The notes: generated by a model from the sequence alone, not told the origin. Positions 20,486 to 29,969 are shown, counted from the first letter of the stretch. The stretch is 64,000 nt of DNA from Candidatus Jettenia caeni (GCA_000296795.1 BAFH01000004.1:248001-312000), one strand, 5' to 3'. Numbers and translations: made by a program.

Positions 20486-21025
20486 ATGGGCGCATTAAAC
20501 AAGCCAGAAGAATCATATGCCATTATCATAGCCGATATGTTGAATGATTTCGTGAATGAACAGGCCCCTCTTGAAGTACCCAAATCAAGAATGATAATTG
20601 ATCCTATTAAGGGTGAGATAAAAAAGGCGAGAAAGAAACGGACCCCTATAATTTACTGTTGTGATGCGCATAAAAATAATGATCGGGAATTTCAATTATG
20701 GCCAAGGCATGCCGTGAAAGGAACGAAGGGCGCACAAGTCATTCAGCAGCTTGAGCCTCGGAAAGAAGATTATATGATAGCAAAAACGAGCTATTCTTGT
20801 TTCTATAAAACATCGTTGGATACATTACTAAAGAAATTGGGGATAACCGGGGTAATAATTACTGGTGTTGTAACGAATATTTGTGTTTTATACACAGCGG
20901 CAGAGGCTTATATGAGAGGCTATAAGATTGTGATACCTCAAAATTGCGTTACGGCGCTTACCCAAAGTGAGCATCAATTCGCTTTGCAACAAATGAAGCG
21001 TATTTTCCATGCAAAGATAGTATAA
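20486..21025 (+). CDS. isochorismatase-family cysteine hydrolase (nicotinamidase-like)
   Basis: The 179-residue protein has a D-K-C triad in place: Asp in IIADMLNDF, Lys in IAKTSYSCFY, and Cys in GVVTNICVLYTA preceded by the usual cis-peptide region. This is the family of nicotinamidase, isochorismatase and N-carbamoyl hydrolases. The substrate is not decided by sequence. It is last in the plus-strand set starting at 16437 and is followed by a bidirectional terminator. Confidence 0.85.
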   Translation: MGALNKPEESYAIIIADMLNDFVNEQAPLEVPKSRMIIDPIKGEIKKARKKRTPIIYCCDAHKNNDREFQLWPRHAVKGTKGAQVIQQLEPRKEDYMIAKTSYSCFYKTSLDTLLKKLGITGVIITGVVTNICVLYTAAEAYMRGYKIVIPQNCVTALTQSEHQFALQQMKRIFHAKIV

Positions 21026-21076
21026 TTTTCTAAATAACAAAAAAATATCTACATAAAAATACTAAAATACAAAACG

Positions 21077-21120
21077 AAGAGGGCATGTAAAACGTGCATT
21101 TCACATACCCTCTTATTTTT
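21077..21120. terminator. bidirectional hairpin terminator
   Basis: AAGAGGG(C)ATGT pairs with ACAT(A)CCCTCTT around a 13-nt loop, followed on the plus strand by ATTTTTT. It lies between the converging isochorismatase-type gene and the cytochrome gene. Confidence 0.8.
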
Positions 21121-21162
21121 TGCCGCTATGGATATTGAATTACCAATATATTTTTCAGCAAA

Positions 21163-21543
21163 TTATTTTGTTGCAAAATTTCTTACAACCATTGCCATCT
21201 TTTCAATCATTTCAGGTGACATCTTTCCCTGATAACCGGGGCATTTTCCCTTCCCCTGATTGATATGCTTTACGAGTGCTTCATCAGTCCAGGCAGACTG
21301 GAAGCCAGCATCAGTAAAATCAGGTACGCCGTATTCATGTCCTTTAGCAGTCCCCTTACCACCGTTTCCGTGGCAGTAATAACAGCTCTCTTGAACTGCA
21401 AAGCCCAAACCTGCGAAGATCGTATATGGGCTCTTCGTAGTATCACCAGCCTTGTGCTCTGTTAAGGCCCAGGTGGAACTAGCTAAAGACAATCCCAATC
21501 CTGCAACGATGGGTACGATATACGATAGGCGAAACATTTTCAT
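21163..21543 (-). CDS. small mono-haem cytochrome c
   Basis: The 126-residue protein has a Sec signal peptide (KMFRLSYIVPIVAGLGLSLASSTWA, cleavage about residue 26). One class I haem motif CYYCHG follows in ESCYYCHGNGGKGTAKGHEYGVPDF, with a likely axial Met in GKMSPEM. It is an electron carrier of the periplasm or, in anammox bacteria, possibly the anammoxosome lumen. It is first of three small haem proteins in this block. Confidence 0.9.
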   Translation of the reverse strand: MKMFRLSYIVPIVAGLGLSLASSTWALTEHKAGDTTKSPYTIFAGLGFAVQESCYYCHGNGGKGTAKGHEYGVPDFTDAGFQSAWTDEALVKHINQGKGKCPGYQGKMSPEMIEKMAMVVRNFATK

Positions 21544-21588
21544 AATTCAACTCCTCTCATTTATGATTATTAGTAAACACTTAAGATA

Positions 21589-22005
21589 TTACGGAACGAG
21601 CTTTAGTTCTGATTTATAAATCTTATGGCAATTTCTGCAGGCGATGGTAAGCCTTCTAAACTGCACCTGAATTTCTTCCAGATCCTTATTGGAAGCTGCT
21701 TTTTCAATCTCATTTGCATGATAGATAGCTTCTTCATTTAAAACTTTGTAATTCTTATCTGGTGAAATGCTGTCCATGGAAGTCTTTGAATCTGAAGAGA
21801 TTGACTTTGCATGTTCAGTGAATTTTGCAAATTGAGCATCATCTGCGGCTGAAAGTCCTGTCATTGCCCTCATTCCCTGAAAGTTATCCCACATCTTTTT
21901 GCATAATTCGCTCTGGGTCTGTCCATAACTAACTGATGCCATTGCAGTAACAAATAAAGCAACTGTCCCGGCGAAAATACTTTTTTTTAGCCTCATTTTT
22001 CCCAT
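21589..22005 (-). CDS. cytochrome c'-like mono-haem protein
   Basis: The 138-residue protein from MGKMRLKKSIF has a signal peptide ending near SYGQ, a helical, Met- and Lys-rich body, and a single C-terminal haem site CRNCHK. A haem site at the end of a four-helix protein is the plan of cytochrome c'/c556. The start is chosen because AGGAAAG lies just upstream; the frame is open further up, but that part is not signal-peptide-like. Confidence 0.85.
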   Translation of the reverse strand: MGKMRLKKSIFAGTVALFVTAMASVSYGQTQSELCKKMWDNFQGMRAMTGLSAADDAQFAKFTEHAKSISSDSKTSMDSISPDKNYKVLNEEAIYHANEIEKAASNKDLEEIQVQFRRLTIACRNCHKIYKSELKLVP

Positions 22006-22089
22006 CCTCACTTTCCTTTTAAAATAACTTATATGCTTAGCACTATTTCTACAATTATTAAACTTTTCTATAACTATTTTTTGGAACAA

Positions 22090-22728
22090 GACTATTTAAA
22101 CTGCAGATAGGGCACCTATTCTTCAGTTAGCATCTCTAAAATTTAGTTATAAGCCCCCGTCTTCAGACCTTCCACTTCACCTCCCTTCATACCAAAAATA
22201 TATGGAATAGCATTGAGCAGTATAAAACAACTTAGCACTCCGCAAACAATCTAAATAATCAAGCTAATTTGTTATATTCAAGGATCCTCAATAATCAAGT
22301 ATAATGAAACAAGTACTGCGACTATTTTGTTTAACCTATCTGCTATGAAATTTCTACAGATTTAGGTATTAAGGTGGAAATAGACTTCTGCGCTACAAGA
22401 TTATTTGATTATTTTGATAAACCCTCACTAATCTAGAATCACAAAGAAGCACATAAATGCGAAGAACAAAGTAGTCAGAAGCTAACTCGTAATTGTAATG
22501 ATTTTCCCTGAATTAGCCCTACTACAACATCAAAGGATTGCCATGCGGGATTTTTGAAACAATACTTTTGGACTAATTTTAAAAACAAAATTTTTGACAA
22601 TATATCATTGAACACAAGATGAGTCAAGCAAAAATTTTGTTTGCACACCTGCTGAAAGAATTTCAAAAATCCATTTTCCTTATTTAATAAATTTGATCAA
22701 TAAATCTGAAGTTTTCCACAAATATCCG
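22090..22728. other. AT-rich intergenic region, no gene seen
   Basis: 640 bp without a credible coding frame; the short ORF at 22475-22666 lacks family features and a ribosome binding site. The stretch separates two cytochrome c'-like genes and probably holds the promoter of the 21589 gene. Confidence 0.5.
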
Positions 22729-23268
22729 TTACCAATCTTTTGGAACACTCGGCTCCTTTGGAGCAGGAATCTCTTCCTGTCCGGGTTGTAACTCATTCTT
22801 CTTACCTGGATATAATTGTGGATAAATATGAATCCCCAGATGCTTATGACATAAGGCGCACGTTTGCCGCAACCGCCGGACCTGCCATTGAGAATCCTCC
22901 AGGGAACCTTGTTCATCCTTATGCTTTACAACTTCAAGCATTTTTTCAGCTTCTGTTAGCATTGTCTTATTAAGGTCCTGATACTTTTTATCATCAGGCC
23001 GGGAAAACTTACTAATGATTATTTTTGTTTGCTGTACAATATTAGCACTTGCTTCAGCGATAAGATTCCAATCATTATTCGTATATTTATAATATCCTGA
23101 TATTTGTTCTACAGCCTTGTAACTTTTGTCTATTTCACCCATAATCTTGGCTAATTCGCTCTTTTCTTTATCGCTTTTAGCAGATGATTCTTCAGCAAAC
23201 GTGCAAATCGCCATACCACAAGTACCAACAACAATTACCAATGCCGCTAAAAAACCTTTTCTAACCAA
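22729..23268 (-). CDS. cytochrome c'-like protein with Pro-rich tail
   Basis: The 179-residue protein has a signal peptide (MVRKGFLAALVIVVGTCGMAICTFAEE), a helical domain and a CALCHK haem site near residue 141. A Pro/Glu/Lys-rich tail (QPGQEEIPAPKEPSVPKDW) follows. It has the same general plan as the gene at 21589 but is clearly diverged. It is a likely electron carrier; no partner is visible except the NapH/CcoG-like gene upstream on the same strand. Confidence 0.82.
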   Translation of the reverse strand: MVRKGFLAALVIVVGTCGMAICTFAEESSAKSDKEKSELAKIMGEIDKSYKAVEQISGYYKYTNNDWNLIAEASANIVQQTKIIISKFSRPDDKKYQDLNKTMLTEAEKMLEVVKHKDEQGSLEDSQWQVRRLRQTCALCHKHLGIHIYPQLYPGKKNELQPGQEEIPAPKEPSVPKDW

Positions 23269-23569
23269 CGTCCTTTACCTCCGTCAAAGAATAAAATCAA
23301 TCTCTTACGAAATCAAAGCATTCATAAATAGCTTTAATTTTTATCCCAACTAGCACATGCCGTACCAAAATAAGTAAAAGAACCAACATGTTTCGCACCA
23401 ATAGTTTAACGCTACTAGTTTAAAGCGAGCTATGTAATGTATAAAAAAATGGCTTAAATTAACCACACAAATAGAGATATATACCAAAATCAATTATGCA
23501 AAATAACAAAATGGTCATTATAAAAAAATTTTAGTATATGTCAAATATTTAATTTAACTGGAAAGCTTG

Positions 23570-24838
23570 TTATTCTGTCTCGAATTGACCCGCTTTGTGA
23601 AGATATTTTGGCTGATCAAGTTCTGATATCCTGAGTATATATTCTGCATCTGAAATCTTGGTATACCAATGTCCAGTAATACGGGCTACATTTGTTAAAG
23701 CAACGTAAAACCCGATTAACATAAGGGCATAAAGTCCATAATGAATTTTCTTTCGGTCCCTAACGAGTTTCATATCTAATGCTCCATTTACCGGACAAGC
23801 ATTAACACAATCATAACACGCTACACACTCATGAGTCAGAACATGCCTCTTTTTCTCTACAACAATATGTGACGGACATGCTTTGGTACATTTACCACAG
23901 TCAATACACTTTTTCGCATCTCGTGCAATCCTGAAAGGACTCGCATAAGCAATAACACCTAACAAAGCGCCGTAAGGGCAGAAAAAACGGCACCAAAAGT
24001 TTTTATTAACAAGTGAAATGACCAGCATTGCCAGTATAACCGATAACGCCATGCCAGACATATTCGTGAAGAATTTCAGCATTTTAACATCCGCTACACG
24101 AATAAAAGGTACACGCGTGTACATCATTTCCAATTGTGCAATAGGCATTTTGATAATAATGACCTGGATAAAAAAGGCAAGAATTGCGTATTTCCATGCC
24201 CGGGCAATTATATCATTAACTTTATCTGACCAGAATCTTCTGGGTACGGCAAATGGCAATACTATCGCCAAAGCATAGGCGGGAATGAGATGCCTGAAAA
24301 TAGGTAATTTGAAAGATTCCATGGTCAACATTTCTAAAATCAGCAAGGCAATAATGGGTACGAAAATAAGGCTCAAACCCGCTGTGAATCTTGTGGGCAC
24401 ATTCCGCATTATATGAGAAACTCGTTGCGGAAGTTTTTTTAAAAACCAATCCCCCAATCGCCATTCCCATTCAGAAATAGTGCCGATAGGGCAAATCCAA
24501 CCACAGAAACCTCTCCGGAAAAACAGGGCTGTTAAAAGTAATGTCCCAAAAATAACAAATCCTGCCGGATGAATGGAACTAATCCTCCCTGTACCAAAGA
24601 AGTATTTTGTGCCCATAAGTGCACTAATTGGCAAAAAGGACTCTACCCCTGGTGGTCTCGGCATATAGAATCCCTTTCCACCTGACTCACAATAGCTAAC
24701 GAAGGTATAAAACTGCCAGCCAATAATACATACTACAACAAGAAATGCTAGTTGTGTATACCATCGAACTCTTTGGGAATTCAACTTTTTCTTTTTATTT
24801 TTAACAGCCTTTTTGGTATTTGACTTTTTAATTTCCAT
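23570..24838 (-). CDS. NapH/CcoG-like membrane iron-sulfur protein
   Basis: From MEIKKSNTKK the protein has about 422 residues: a Lys-rich N-terminus, then several membrane segments with the paired motif FFRRGFCGWICPIGTISE and a later FWCRFFCPYGALLG. Two [4Fe-4S] ferredoxin motifs follow (CIDCGKCTKACP, CVACYDCVNACP) and a last membrane helix (about 400). This is the plan of NapH/RdxA/CcoG polyferredoxins that take electrons from quinol toward periplasmic cytochromes. It lies upstream of three haem c genes on the same strand, suggesting a small quinol-to-cytochrome module. MIPKQKY at 24925 (GTG) is an alternative start; AGGATC supports the chosen one. Confidence 0.82.
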   Translation of the reverse strand: MEIKKSNTKKAVKNKKKKLNSQRVRWYTQLAFLVVVCIIGWQFYTFVSYCESGGKGFYMPRPPGVESFLPISALMGTKYFFGTGRISSIHPAGFVIFGTLLLTALFFRRGFCGWICPIGTISEWEWRLGDWFLKKLPQRVSHIMRNVPTRFTAGLSLIFVPIIALLILEMLTMESFKLPIFRHLIPAYALAIVLPFAVPRRFWSDKVNDIIARAWKYAILAFFIQVIIIKMPIAQLEMMYTRVPFIRVADVKMLKFFTNMSGMALSVILAMLVISLVNKNFWCRFFCPYGALLGVIAYASPFRIARDAKKCIDCGKCTKACPSHIVVEKKRHVLTHECVACYDCVNACPVNGALDMKLVRDRKKIHYGLYALMLIGFYVALTNVARITGHWYTKISDAEYILRISELDQPKYLHKAGQFETE

Positions 24839-25044
24839 AGAAAGATCCTGAACTAGCACAGACGTAGAATATTGTTGTTTCACTTCTTCCAAGTAACATC
24901 CTCCATATTTTTGTTTAGGTATCACTAAAGTGCTTGATTCACAGCAATCGAAAGTTTAGAATGCTAAGTAGCAGTTAATTATGTAAAATATTATATTAAT
25001 CAAAATTAACCTATGTATGCAAGTAATTTTGGCGCAGATACGGT

Positions 25045-25944
25045 ATGGAATTAAATAAAAAAAATTTCAAGTCAGGTTATGTGGCTATTATAGGCAAACC
25101 CAATGTAGGCAAATCAACTCTTATTAACGACCTTTTGGGATGTAAATTATCTATCGTCACCCCGAAACCACAAACAACGAGAAAAAAGATCATGGGTGTA
25201 TTAACCAAGGAAGATTATCAGATTATCTTTTATGATACACCAGGTATTATTGAACCAAGATATGAGTTACAAACATATATGGTAAAAACAGCTTACAGTG
25301 TAATAGAAGATGTGGATGTAATTTTGTTGATGGTAGAACCATGTAAGCCATCTACCGATAAAGACAGAGAAGTTCTCAAAAAATTATCTCAGGTAAATGC
25401 ACCTGTTATTTTAGCTGTTAATAAAGTAGATCTGGTAGAAAAAGATAGTCTTATACCCATTATCTCGGCATATGATGCCCAATTAAAATTTGCAGAAATC
25501 GTACCTATCTCAGCCCTAAAAGGAGTCAATATAGATCTGATGCTCTCCCTTATTGTAAAATATCTGCCCGAAGGAGAGCCTTTCTATCCAGAGGACTATA
25601 TGACTGACTACAATGAAAGATTTCTTGCTTCTGAAATCGTCAGAGAAAAAATCTTCGAATTTTACGGTGAAGAAATCCCATACTCCACAACTGTGGAAAT
25701 TGAAGAATTTAAGGAACGGGAAGCAGGCAAGGACTTTATCAGAGCTATTATTTATGTGGAACGTAACTCTCAAAAGGGAATTATTATCGGGGAAAACGGT
25801 AAGGCTATTAAGCATGTTGGCGTTATTGCCAGAGAAGAGATAGAGAAGCAAATAGGCAGGAAAGTATATCTTGAGCTCCAAGTCAAAGTTATGGAAAAAT
25901 GGCGGAAAGATAAAAGCAAACTTCAGAAGTTAGGATACAAATAA
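25045..25944 (+). CDS. era: GTPase Era
   Basis: The 299-residue protein has GTPase motifs G1 GKPNVGKSTLI, the G2 threonine in PQTTRKK, G3 DTPG and G4 NKVD. A C-terminal KH domain follows with GIIIGENGKAIKHVG. Era binds the 3' end of 16S rRNA during 30S assembly. Length and order are normal. It is transcribed divergently from the NapH/CcoG-like gene. Confidence 0.97.
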   Translation: MELNKKNFKSGYVAIIGKPNVGKSTLINDLLGCKLSIVTPKPQTTRKKIMGVLTKEDYQIIFYDTPGIIEPRYELQTYMVKTAYSVIEDVDVILLMVEPCKPSTDKDREVLKKLSQVNAPVILAVNKVDLVEKDSLIPIISAYDAQLKFAEIVPISALKGVNIDLMLSLIVKYLPEGEPFYPEDYMTDYNERFLASEIVREKIFEFYGEEIPYSTTVEIEEFKEREAGKDFIRAIIYVERNSQKGIIIGENGKAIKHVGVIAREEIEKQIGRKVYLELQVKVMEKWRKDKSKLQKLGYK

Positions 25945-26103
25945 CAAGGTTAAATAAAGACTCCCGTTTTTAGGTAAAATTTACCGGATAAAATTCAGGT
26001 ATAAAAGAATTTTAAAGTTTCCGTATCCTACCAAAATCTTTACTCATGGCCATTCAATAACTCATGTAACTCATGCATTACTATAAGTCATACACAAGTA
26101 TTT

Positions 26104-27675
26104 ATGCTTAACCTCAATAAATATCCTACAAATTGTTTTTCATATACCTATCGACAACTTATAAGCTCATTACACAACAACGTAAATGTAGATATAAATA
26201 ACCATTCATCCTTATTGGTTCTCGAGGGTACGGAAAAACTCATCAAGGAAGAATTGGTTCGATGTATCTGGTTTGGACAGCATTTTAAAAAAGATAAACT
26301 CTATACCGACGATGGCCTACGCCTGGAAGTTTTATCACCAGGGTGGTGGAATTCCGAAGGAGGACCAGATTTCAAACATGCGGAAATTCTTCTTGAAGGT
26401 AAGGGACTTATAAAGGGTAATATTGAAATTCATGTCTTTGCATCTGATTGGATGAAACATCAACATGATAAACAAGAAACCTATGATAGTATATGCTTAC
26501 ATGTCACAATGTGGAATGATAATGAAGGAAAATACATTAAAAATTCTTTGGGACAAATAGTTACGCAATTGACCCTGTCCCAATACTTAGATGCAGAGCT
26601 CGACGATATAATCGATGTAGTTGATATTGAATCTTATCTAAAAGGTCGAAAGGTACACGCCGGGCACTGCCATAGAGAAATAGGAAATCAGAAGATAGAT
26701 GAACAATGGGTAGGTCATTTCCTTGATTATGCCGGAGATGAACGTATTCTTCAAAAGGCAAAAAGGTATGAGGAGTGGCTAAAGAAAAAACCCTTTGAGC
26801 AAACAATCTATGAAGCAATTATGGAATCACTGGGATATAAGGAAAATAAAGAATCATTCCTAAGATTAGCCTCTCTCGTATCCCTGAAAGATTTTCACTC
26901 CTTAATTCCCGAGGACGTCCCTGTCCAAATGAAGAAACTACATACCCAATCTTTATTACTAGGCATAGCAGGTTTGCTGCCTCACCAGAGAAATTCAGAG
27001 AAATCATATAATGATGAGACAACAAAATATATAAACGATCTCGAAGACGCATGGAAGGTGATTCAAGCAAAAATTAATAAAACCTCTATGATAAAAGACG
27101 ATTGGTCTTATGCAAAGATAAGACCTGCAAACTTTCCGGAAAGAAGGATTGCGGCTATTGCCAATATCCTCTCTGAATGTGCACCAAACGGTATCTTCCA
27201 TCGCATCTTATGGATATTTCAAACAAAAGAAGATTACACAAGAGAACATATCAATACATTAATCAATACTACTCAGTCCCTTTTTCTCAATATTCACGAC
27301 CTCTATTGGTCGTACCATTATACCATAGGCGGCATAAGGCTTAAGAATCCACAAAAATTACTTGGGAAGGAGAGAACTTCCAACATCTTCATTAATGTTA
27401 TCATCCCTATCCTGCTTATCTATGCCAGAAAACATAACGATGTCAGACTAGAGAAAGTACTGCATCTTTTGTACAGAAATTATCCACCACTTCCCATGAC
27501 GAGTACACTACGGTTCATGGAAAATCGTATCTTTGGACAATCAAAGGTAGCAAAGAAAATTATAAACTCTATCAGACGACAGCAAGGATTATATCAGATC
27601 TTTAAGGATTTCTGCGAGAACGACAATATTAGCTGTAATAAATGCGTTTTGTATCTGTCCATGGTTGAAAGCTAA
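26104..27675 (+). CDS. DUF2851 family protein
   Basis: The 523-residue protein has the DUF2851 core near the N-terminus (GTEKLIKEELVRCIWFGQHF, LSPGWWNSEGGPDFKHAEI, IEIHVFASDWMKHQHD, ICLHVTMWND). A C-terminal Cys pattern follows (CENDNISCNKCVLY). The family is common in Bacteroidetes and related phyla and has no known function. No partner gene is evident; it stands between era and a lipid acyltransferase. Confidence 0.85.
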   Translation: MLNLNKYPTNCFSYTYRQLISSLHNNVNVDINNHSSLLVLEGTEKLIKEELVRCIWFGQHFKKDKLYTDDGLRLEVLSPGWWNSEGGPDFKHAEILLEGKGLIKGNIEIHVFASDWMKHQHDKQETYDSICLHVTMWNDNEGKYIKNSLGQIVTQLTLSQYLDAELDDIIDVVDIESYLKGRKVHAGHCHREIGNQKIDEQWVGHFLDYAGDERILQKAKRYEEWLKKKPFEQTIYEAIMESLGYKENKESFLRLASLVSLKDFHSLIPEDVPVQMKKLHTQSLLLGIAGLLPHQRNSEKSYNDETTKYINDLEDAWKVIQAKINKTSMIKDDWSYAKIRPANFPERRIAAIANILSECAPNGIFHRILWIFQTKEDYTREHINTLINTTQSLFLNIHDLYWSYHYTIGGIRLKNPQKLLGKERTSNIFINVIIPILLIYARKHNDVRLEKVLHLLYRNYPPLPMTSTLRFMENRIFGQSKVAKKIINSIRRQQGLYQIFKDFCENDNISCNKCVLYLSMVES

Positions 27676-27957
27676 ATTCACTATTTCTATTTGGGGCGCG
27701 GATAAACACAGATTATCAGGATATTAAAAACAATATTTTAATACTGGTTCATTGAACCGAAGTCGCGCCCGATTAACCGTTATGGTTCAATCTGCAAGAT
27801 TGAATCAGACGTCCCCGTCATGGCTTTGTTTATGAGATATCTTAGTACGATCTCGTAGAAAACATTATAGTGAAATGGTACTAGATGAGAAGGTTTTTGC
27901 TAATCTTAGGGAATAAGTCTGTGTATATCTGTGTAAATCCGCGTCCTAACTTCTAAA
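27676..27957. other. intergenic region with inverted repeat
   Basis: No gene is seen. It contains GGTTCAATCT-GCA-AGATTGAATC (about 27784-27806), related to repeats near 14992 and 31320. Confidence 0.45.
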
Positions 27958-28608
27958 ATGAAAAAGGTAAAATTTTTAATTATAGGATTTCTGGGTTCCT
28001 GGTTAATAAGGTTATTAGCCTTTACCATTCGGATTGAAGACATTCCCAAAGGATTTAATAAGAAAACCAAAAATCTCCCTGCCATCTATGCCTTCTGGCA
28101 TTGCATGATGCTCATTCCAGCTTACGTAGGCCGTAAAAGCAAGATACAGGTACTCATCAGTCAGCACTCTGATGGTGAATACATCGCACGGGTAATTAAG
28201 AAGCTGGGGTTTGGTGTTATTCGGGGATCGACTACGAGAGGTGGTATGCGGGCTGTAAAGGCACTGGTTGATAAGGCACGAGAAGGATATCCTCTGGCAA
28301 TTACTCCGGACGGTCCGAGAGGACCTCGATACGTAGTCCAATCCGGCAGCATTTATCTTAGTAAAAAGACACAATTACCTATCATTCCAACCGTTGTCGG
28401 ATTATCCAGCTATTGGGAACTTCCCAGTTGGGATAAATTTCGTATCCCAAAACCATTTTCCCAAGCACTAATGATGTACGGAGACCCCATTTATATCCCA
28501 CAAAATCTCCGTGAGGAAGAAATGGAATACTATCGATATCTCTTAGAAAAAACCATGAAAGAAATGGCAGAAAAGGTGGATAATTTAGTACGGCAAAAAG
28601 GTACGTAA
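27958..28608 (+). CDS. lysophospholipid/lipid A acyltransferase-like protein (DUF374)
   Basis: The 216-residue protein has an N-terminal hydrophobic segment (FLIIGFLGSWLIRLLAFTI), then PAIYAFWHCMMLIP, SQHSDGEYIARVIKKLGFGVIRGSTTRGGMRA and ITPDGPRGPRYVVQSG. These are DUF374 motifs, where His-Ser-Asp-Gly replaces the usual HxxxxD. The family is thought to act in lipid A or phospholipid acyl transfer at the inner membrane. Function is inferred from family only. Confidence 0.85.
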   Translation: MKKVKFLIIGFLGSWLIRLLAFTIRIEDIPKGFNKKTKNLPAIYAFWHCMMLIPAYVGRKSKIQVLISQHSDGEYIARVIKKLGFGVIRGSTTRGGMRAVKALVDKAREGYPLAITPDGPRGPRYVVQSGSIYLSKKTQLPIIPTVVGLSSYWELPSWDKFRIPKPFSQALMMYGDPIYIPQNLREEEMEYYRYLLEKTMKEMAEKVDNLVRQKGT

Positions 28609-28609
28609 A

Positions 28610-28756
28610 CGATTTCTTGTTATTGAAGGATTAATTGAGAGTTTAGATCAACCAGATAAGAAGATTCATGAGATAGCAGAAAAAAGGCTTAAGGCAGACA
28701 GAGAAGCTAAATTTGATAGTATTCCAATGGAAGAGATCTTTAGTAAAAAAGTTTGA
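28610..28756 (+). pseudogene. remnant of an addiction-module antitoxin (TIGR02574-type)
   Basis: A 48-codon open frame right after the acyltransferase reads IEGLIESLDQPDKKIHEIAE then KRLKADREAKFDSIPMEEIF, which matches the whole-length pattern of short addiction-module component proteins. There is no start codon or ribosome binding site in place, so the 5' end is lost. Confidence 0.6.
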
Positions 28757-28784
28757 AAGATTCACCTTTTTACCTATTTTATCC

Positions 28785-28970
28785 TTAATGCGAAACTTGG
28801 GCTAACGTTGTTGACTTGTAGTGTTCTTCCTCAGTACGGTCAGTTCTTTCAATTGCGAAGCCCAAAAGCCCTTTACAGGCATCTTCTTTCATGTTGATCC
28901 CCAACAGTACAACATACGTTCCAGCAATCGCATTTACGGAGATGGAACCTTGCTGATTTCTTTCTCTCAT
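28785..28970 (-). pseudogene. short open frame resembling the N-terminus of a phospholipase-D-like protein
   Basis: The 61-codon frame reads SISVNAIAGTYVVLLGINMK then KGLLGFAIERTDRTEEE. I associate this pattern with the N-terminal domain of some large PLD-domain proteins. Only the first domain is present and the frame then stops, so this is probably a truncated remnant; it could also be a real small gene. Confidence 0.4.
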
Positions 28971-29031
28971 AAAATTACCTATTTAATAATTAGTTACGTA
29001 ATCAATTATTCATCTATTTAAAACAGCAAAC

Positions 29032-29213
29032 ACTGGGGAAGGCAGTATAAAACTGCCTTCCCCAGTTTCATTAAAGAAACAATTACCAACCCACAAGACT
29101 ACCAGCCAGTATCTTCTCTTGTCCCTTTAATTTTTTGATCTTAACCTTCATTTCACTCACTCCCTTTCATATATGTAATATCCTTTCGCTAATCTGCCGC
29201 TGGACGCCAGCGG
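29032..29213 (-). repeat. peptide cassette 1 (hairpin + tiny gene + inverted repeat)
   Basis: On the minus strand: an inverted repeat CCGCTGG-CGT-CCAGCGG (29197-29213, perfect), 45 nt to the ATG of the tiny gene, then a hairpin at 29032-29066 with a perfect 15-bp stem (ACTGGGGAAGGCAGT) and a 5-nt loop. No T tract follows, so the hairpin is not a textbook terminator. Confidence 0.85.
29083..29151 (-). CDS. tiny leader-core peptide, copy 1 (22 aa)
   Basis: The peptide is leader MKVKIKKLKGQEK followed by core ILAGSLVGW. The start is fixed by a strong ribosome binding site (GGGAGTGAG) directly upstream. Five of the six copies in the window keep this leader exactly and differ there only at third codon positions, all silent, which shows selection on the peptide. 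The core is variable and ends in Trp immediately before TAA. I read it as a precursor of a ribosomally made, modified peptide; the product is unknown. I do not recognise it as any named family. Confidence 0.75.
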   Translation of the reverse strand: MKVKIKKLKGQEKILAGSLVGW

Positions 29214-29364
29214 CCAAATACTATTTGACCGCTTTTTAACTACTTGTTCCCAAACCATGTGCTGAACCTGTTGAAGCATCCGTTTGGAAACACACTTGCC
29301 TCGAAACTCTGTTTCGAGTACAGATCATACCTTTCTTTACCCTTAATATTCTTCATATTCTTCA

Positions 29365-29394
29365 TTGACATTAATATTTTTCTACATTTATAAT
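29365..29394 (+). promoter_or_regulatory. sigma-70 type promoter for the PemK module
   Basis: TTGACA (29365-29370), an 18-bp spacer and TATAAT (29389-29394), 31 nt before the antitoxin start. Confidence 0.75.
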
Positions 29395-29425
29395 ATTAAT
29401 GTACTTCATTATAGGGGAATAGATT

Positions 29426-29620
29426 ATGGCTATAGAACTTTCTTTAAAAGACTTAACAGATGCGATTGAACACCTGAATCAACAGGAACAAAAAATACTT
29501 TTGTCTAAATTATTATCTCTGCAAAAACTCTCATTAGACGATTTATCACTCCTTAAGGTGGCCGAACCCTCTTTCGACTTCTGGGACAATCCAGAGGACT
29601 CGATATATGACAATCTTTAA
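29426..29620 (+). CDS. antitoxin of a PemK/MazF-type module
   Basis: The 64-residue acidic protein (AIELSLKDLTDAIEHLNQ ... FWDNPEDSIYDNL) overlaps the toxin gene by 14 nt. This is the usual antitoxin position, with an acidic C-terminal tail to bind the toxin. No DNA-binding fold is clear by eye. The promoter is at 29365-29394. Confidence 0.75.
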   Translation: MAIELSLKDLTDAIEHLNQQEQKILLSKLLSLQKLSLDDLSLLKVAEPSFDFWDNPEDSIYDNL

Positions 29621-29969
29621 TAAAGGTGATGTAATATTAATACCTTTCCCCTTTACTGATCTTTCGGCTACAAAACAACGTCCAGCTTTAATAATTTCCT
29701 CCGATCAATTTAATAACAACCATAAGGATGTCATTGTTATGGCTATCAGTTCGCAGGTACCTTCTCAGGTTCCAGAAGATGAATATCTCCTTTCCTCCAC
29801 AGATCTGAAGACTTCGGGTTTACCAAAAAAGTCTATAATTAAATTGGGCAAAGTAGTTACCATTAATCAAAGTCTGATTATAAAGAAATTGGGAAAAATA
29901 CCAAATCAAACAATAGCATCAATTTTGAATCAATTTAATACATCAATCGTCAGTAATACCAATGTATAA
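29607..29969 (+). CDS. PemK/MazF-family mRNA interferase toxin
   Basis: The 120-residue protein has FNKGDVILIPFPFTDLSATKQRPALIIS, the N-terminal beta-strand and catalytic Arg region of MazF/PemK, then VIVMAISSQ and KSIIKLGKVVTIN. It is full length and presumably an intact endoribonuclease. A deletion remnant of a near-identical gene lies at 39091-39187. Confidence 0.88.
   Translation: MTIFNKGDVILIPFPFTDLSATKQRPALIISSDQFNNNHKDVIVMAISSQVPSQVPEDEYLLSSTDLKTSGLPKKSIIKLGKVVTINQSLIIKKLGKIPNQTIASILNQFNTSIVSNTNV

Noticed and set aside
22475-22666. Small minus-strand gene between cytochromes
   Set aside because: AT-rich frame without ribosome binding site or family features.
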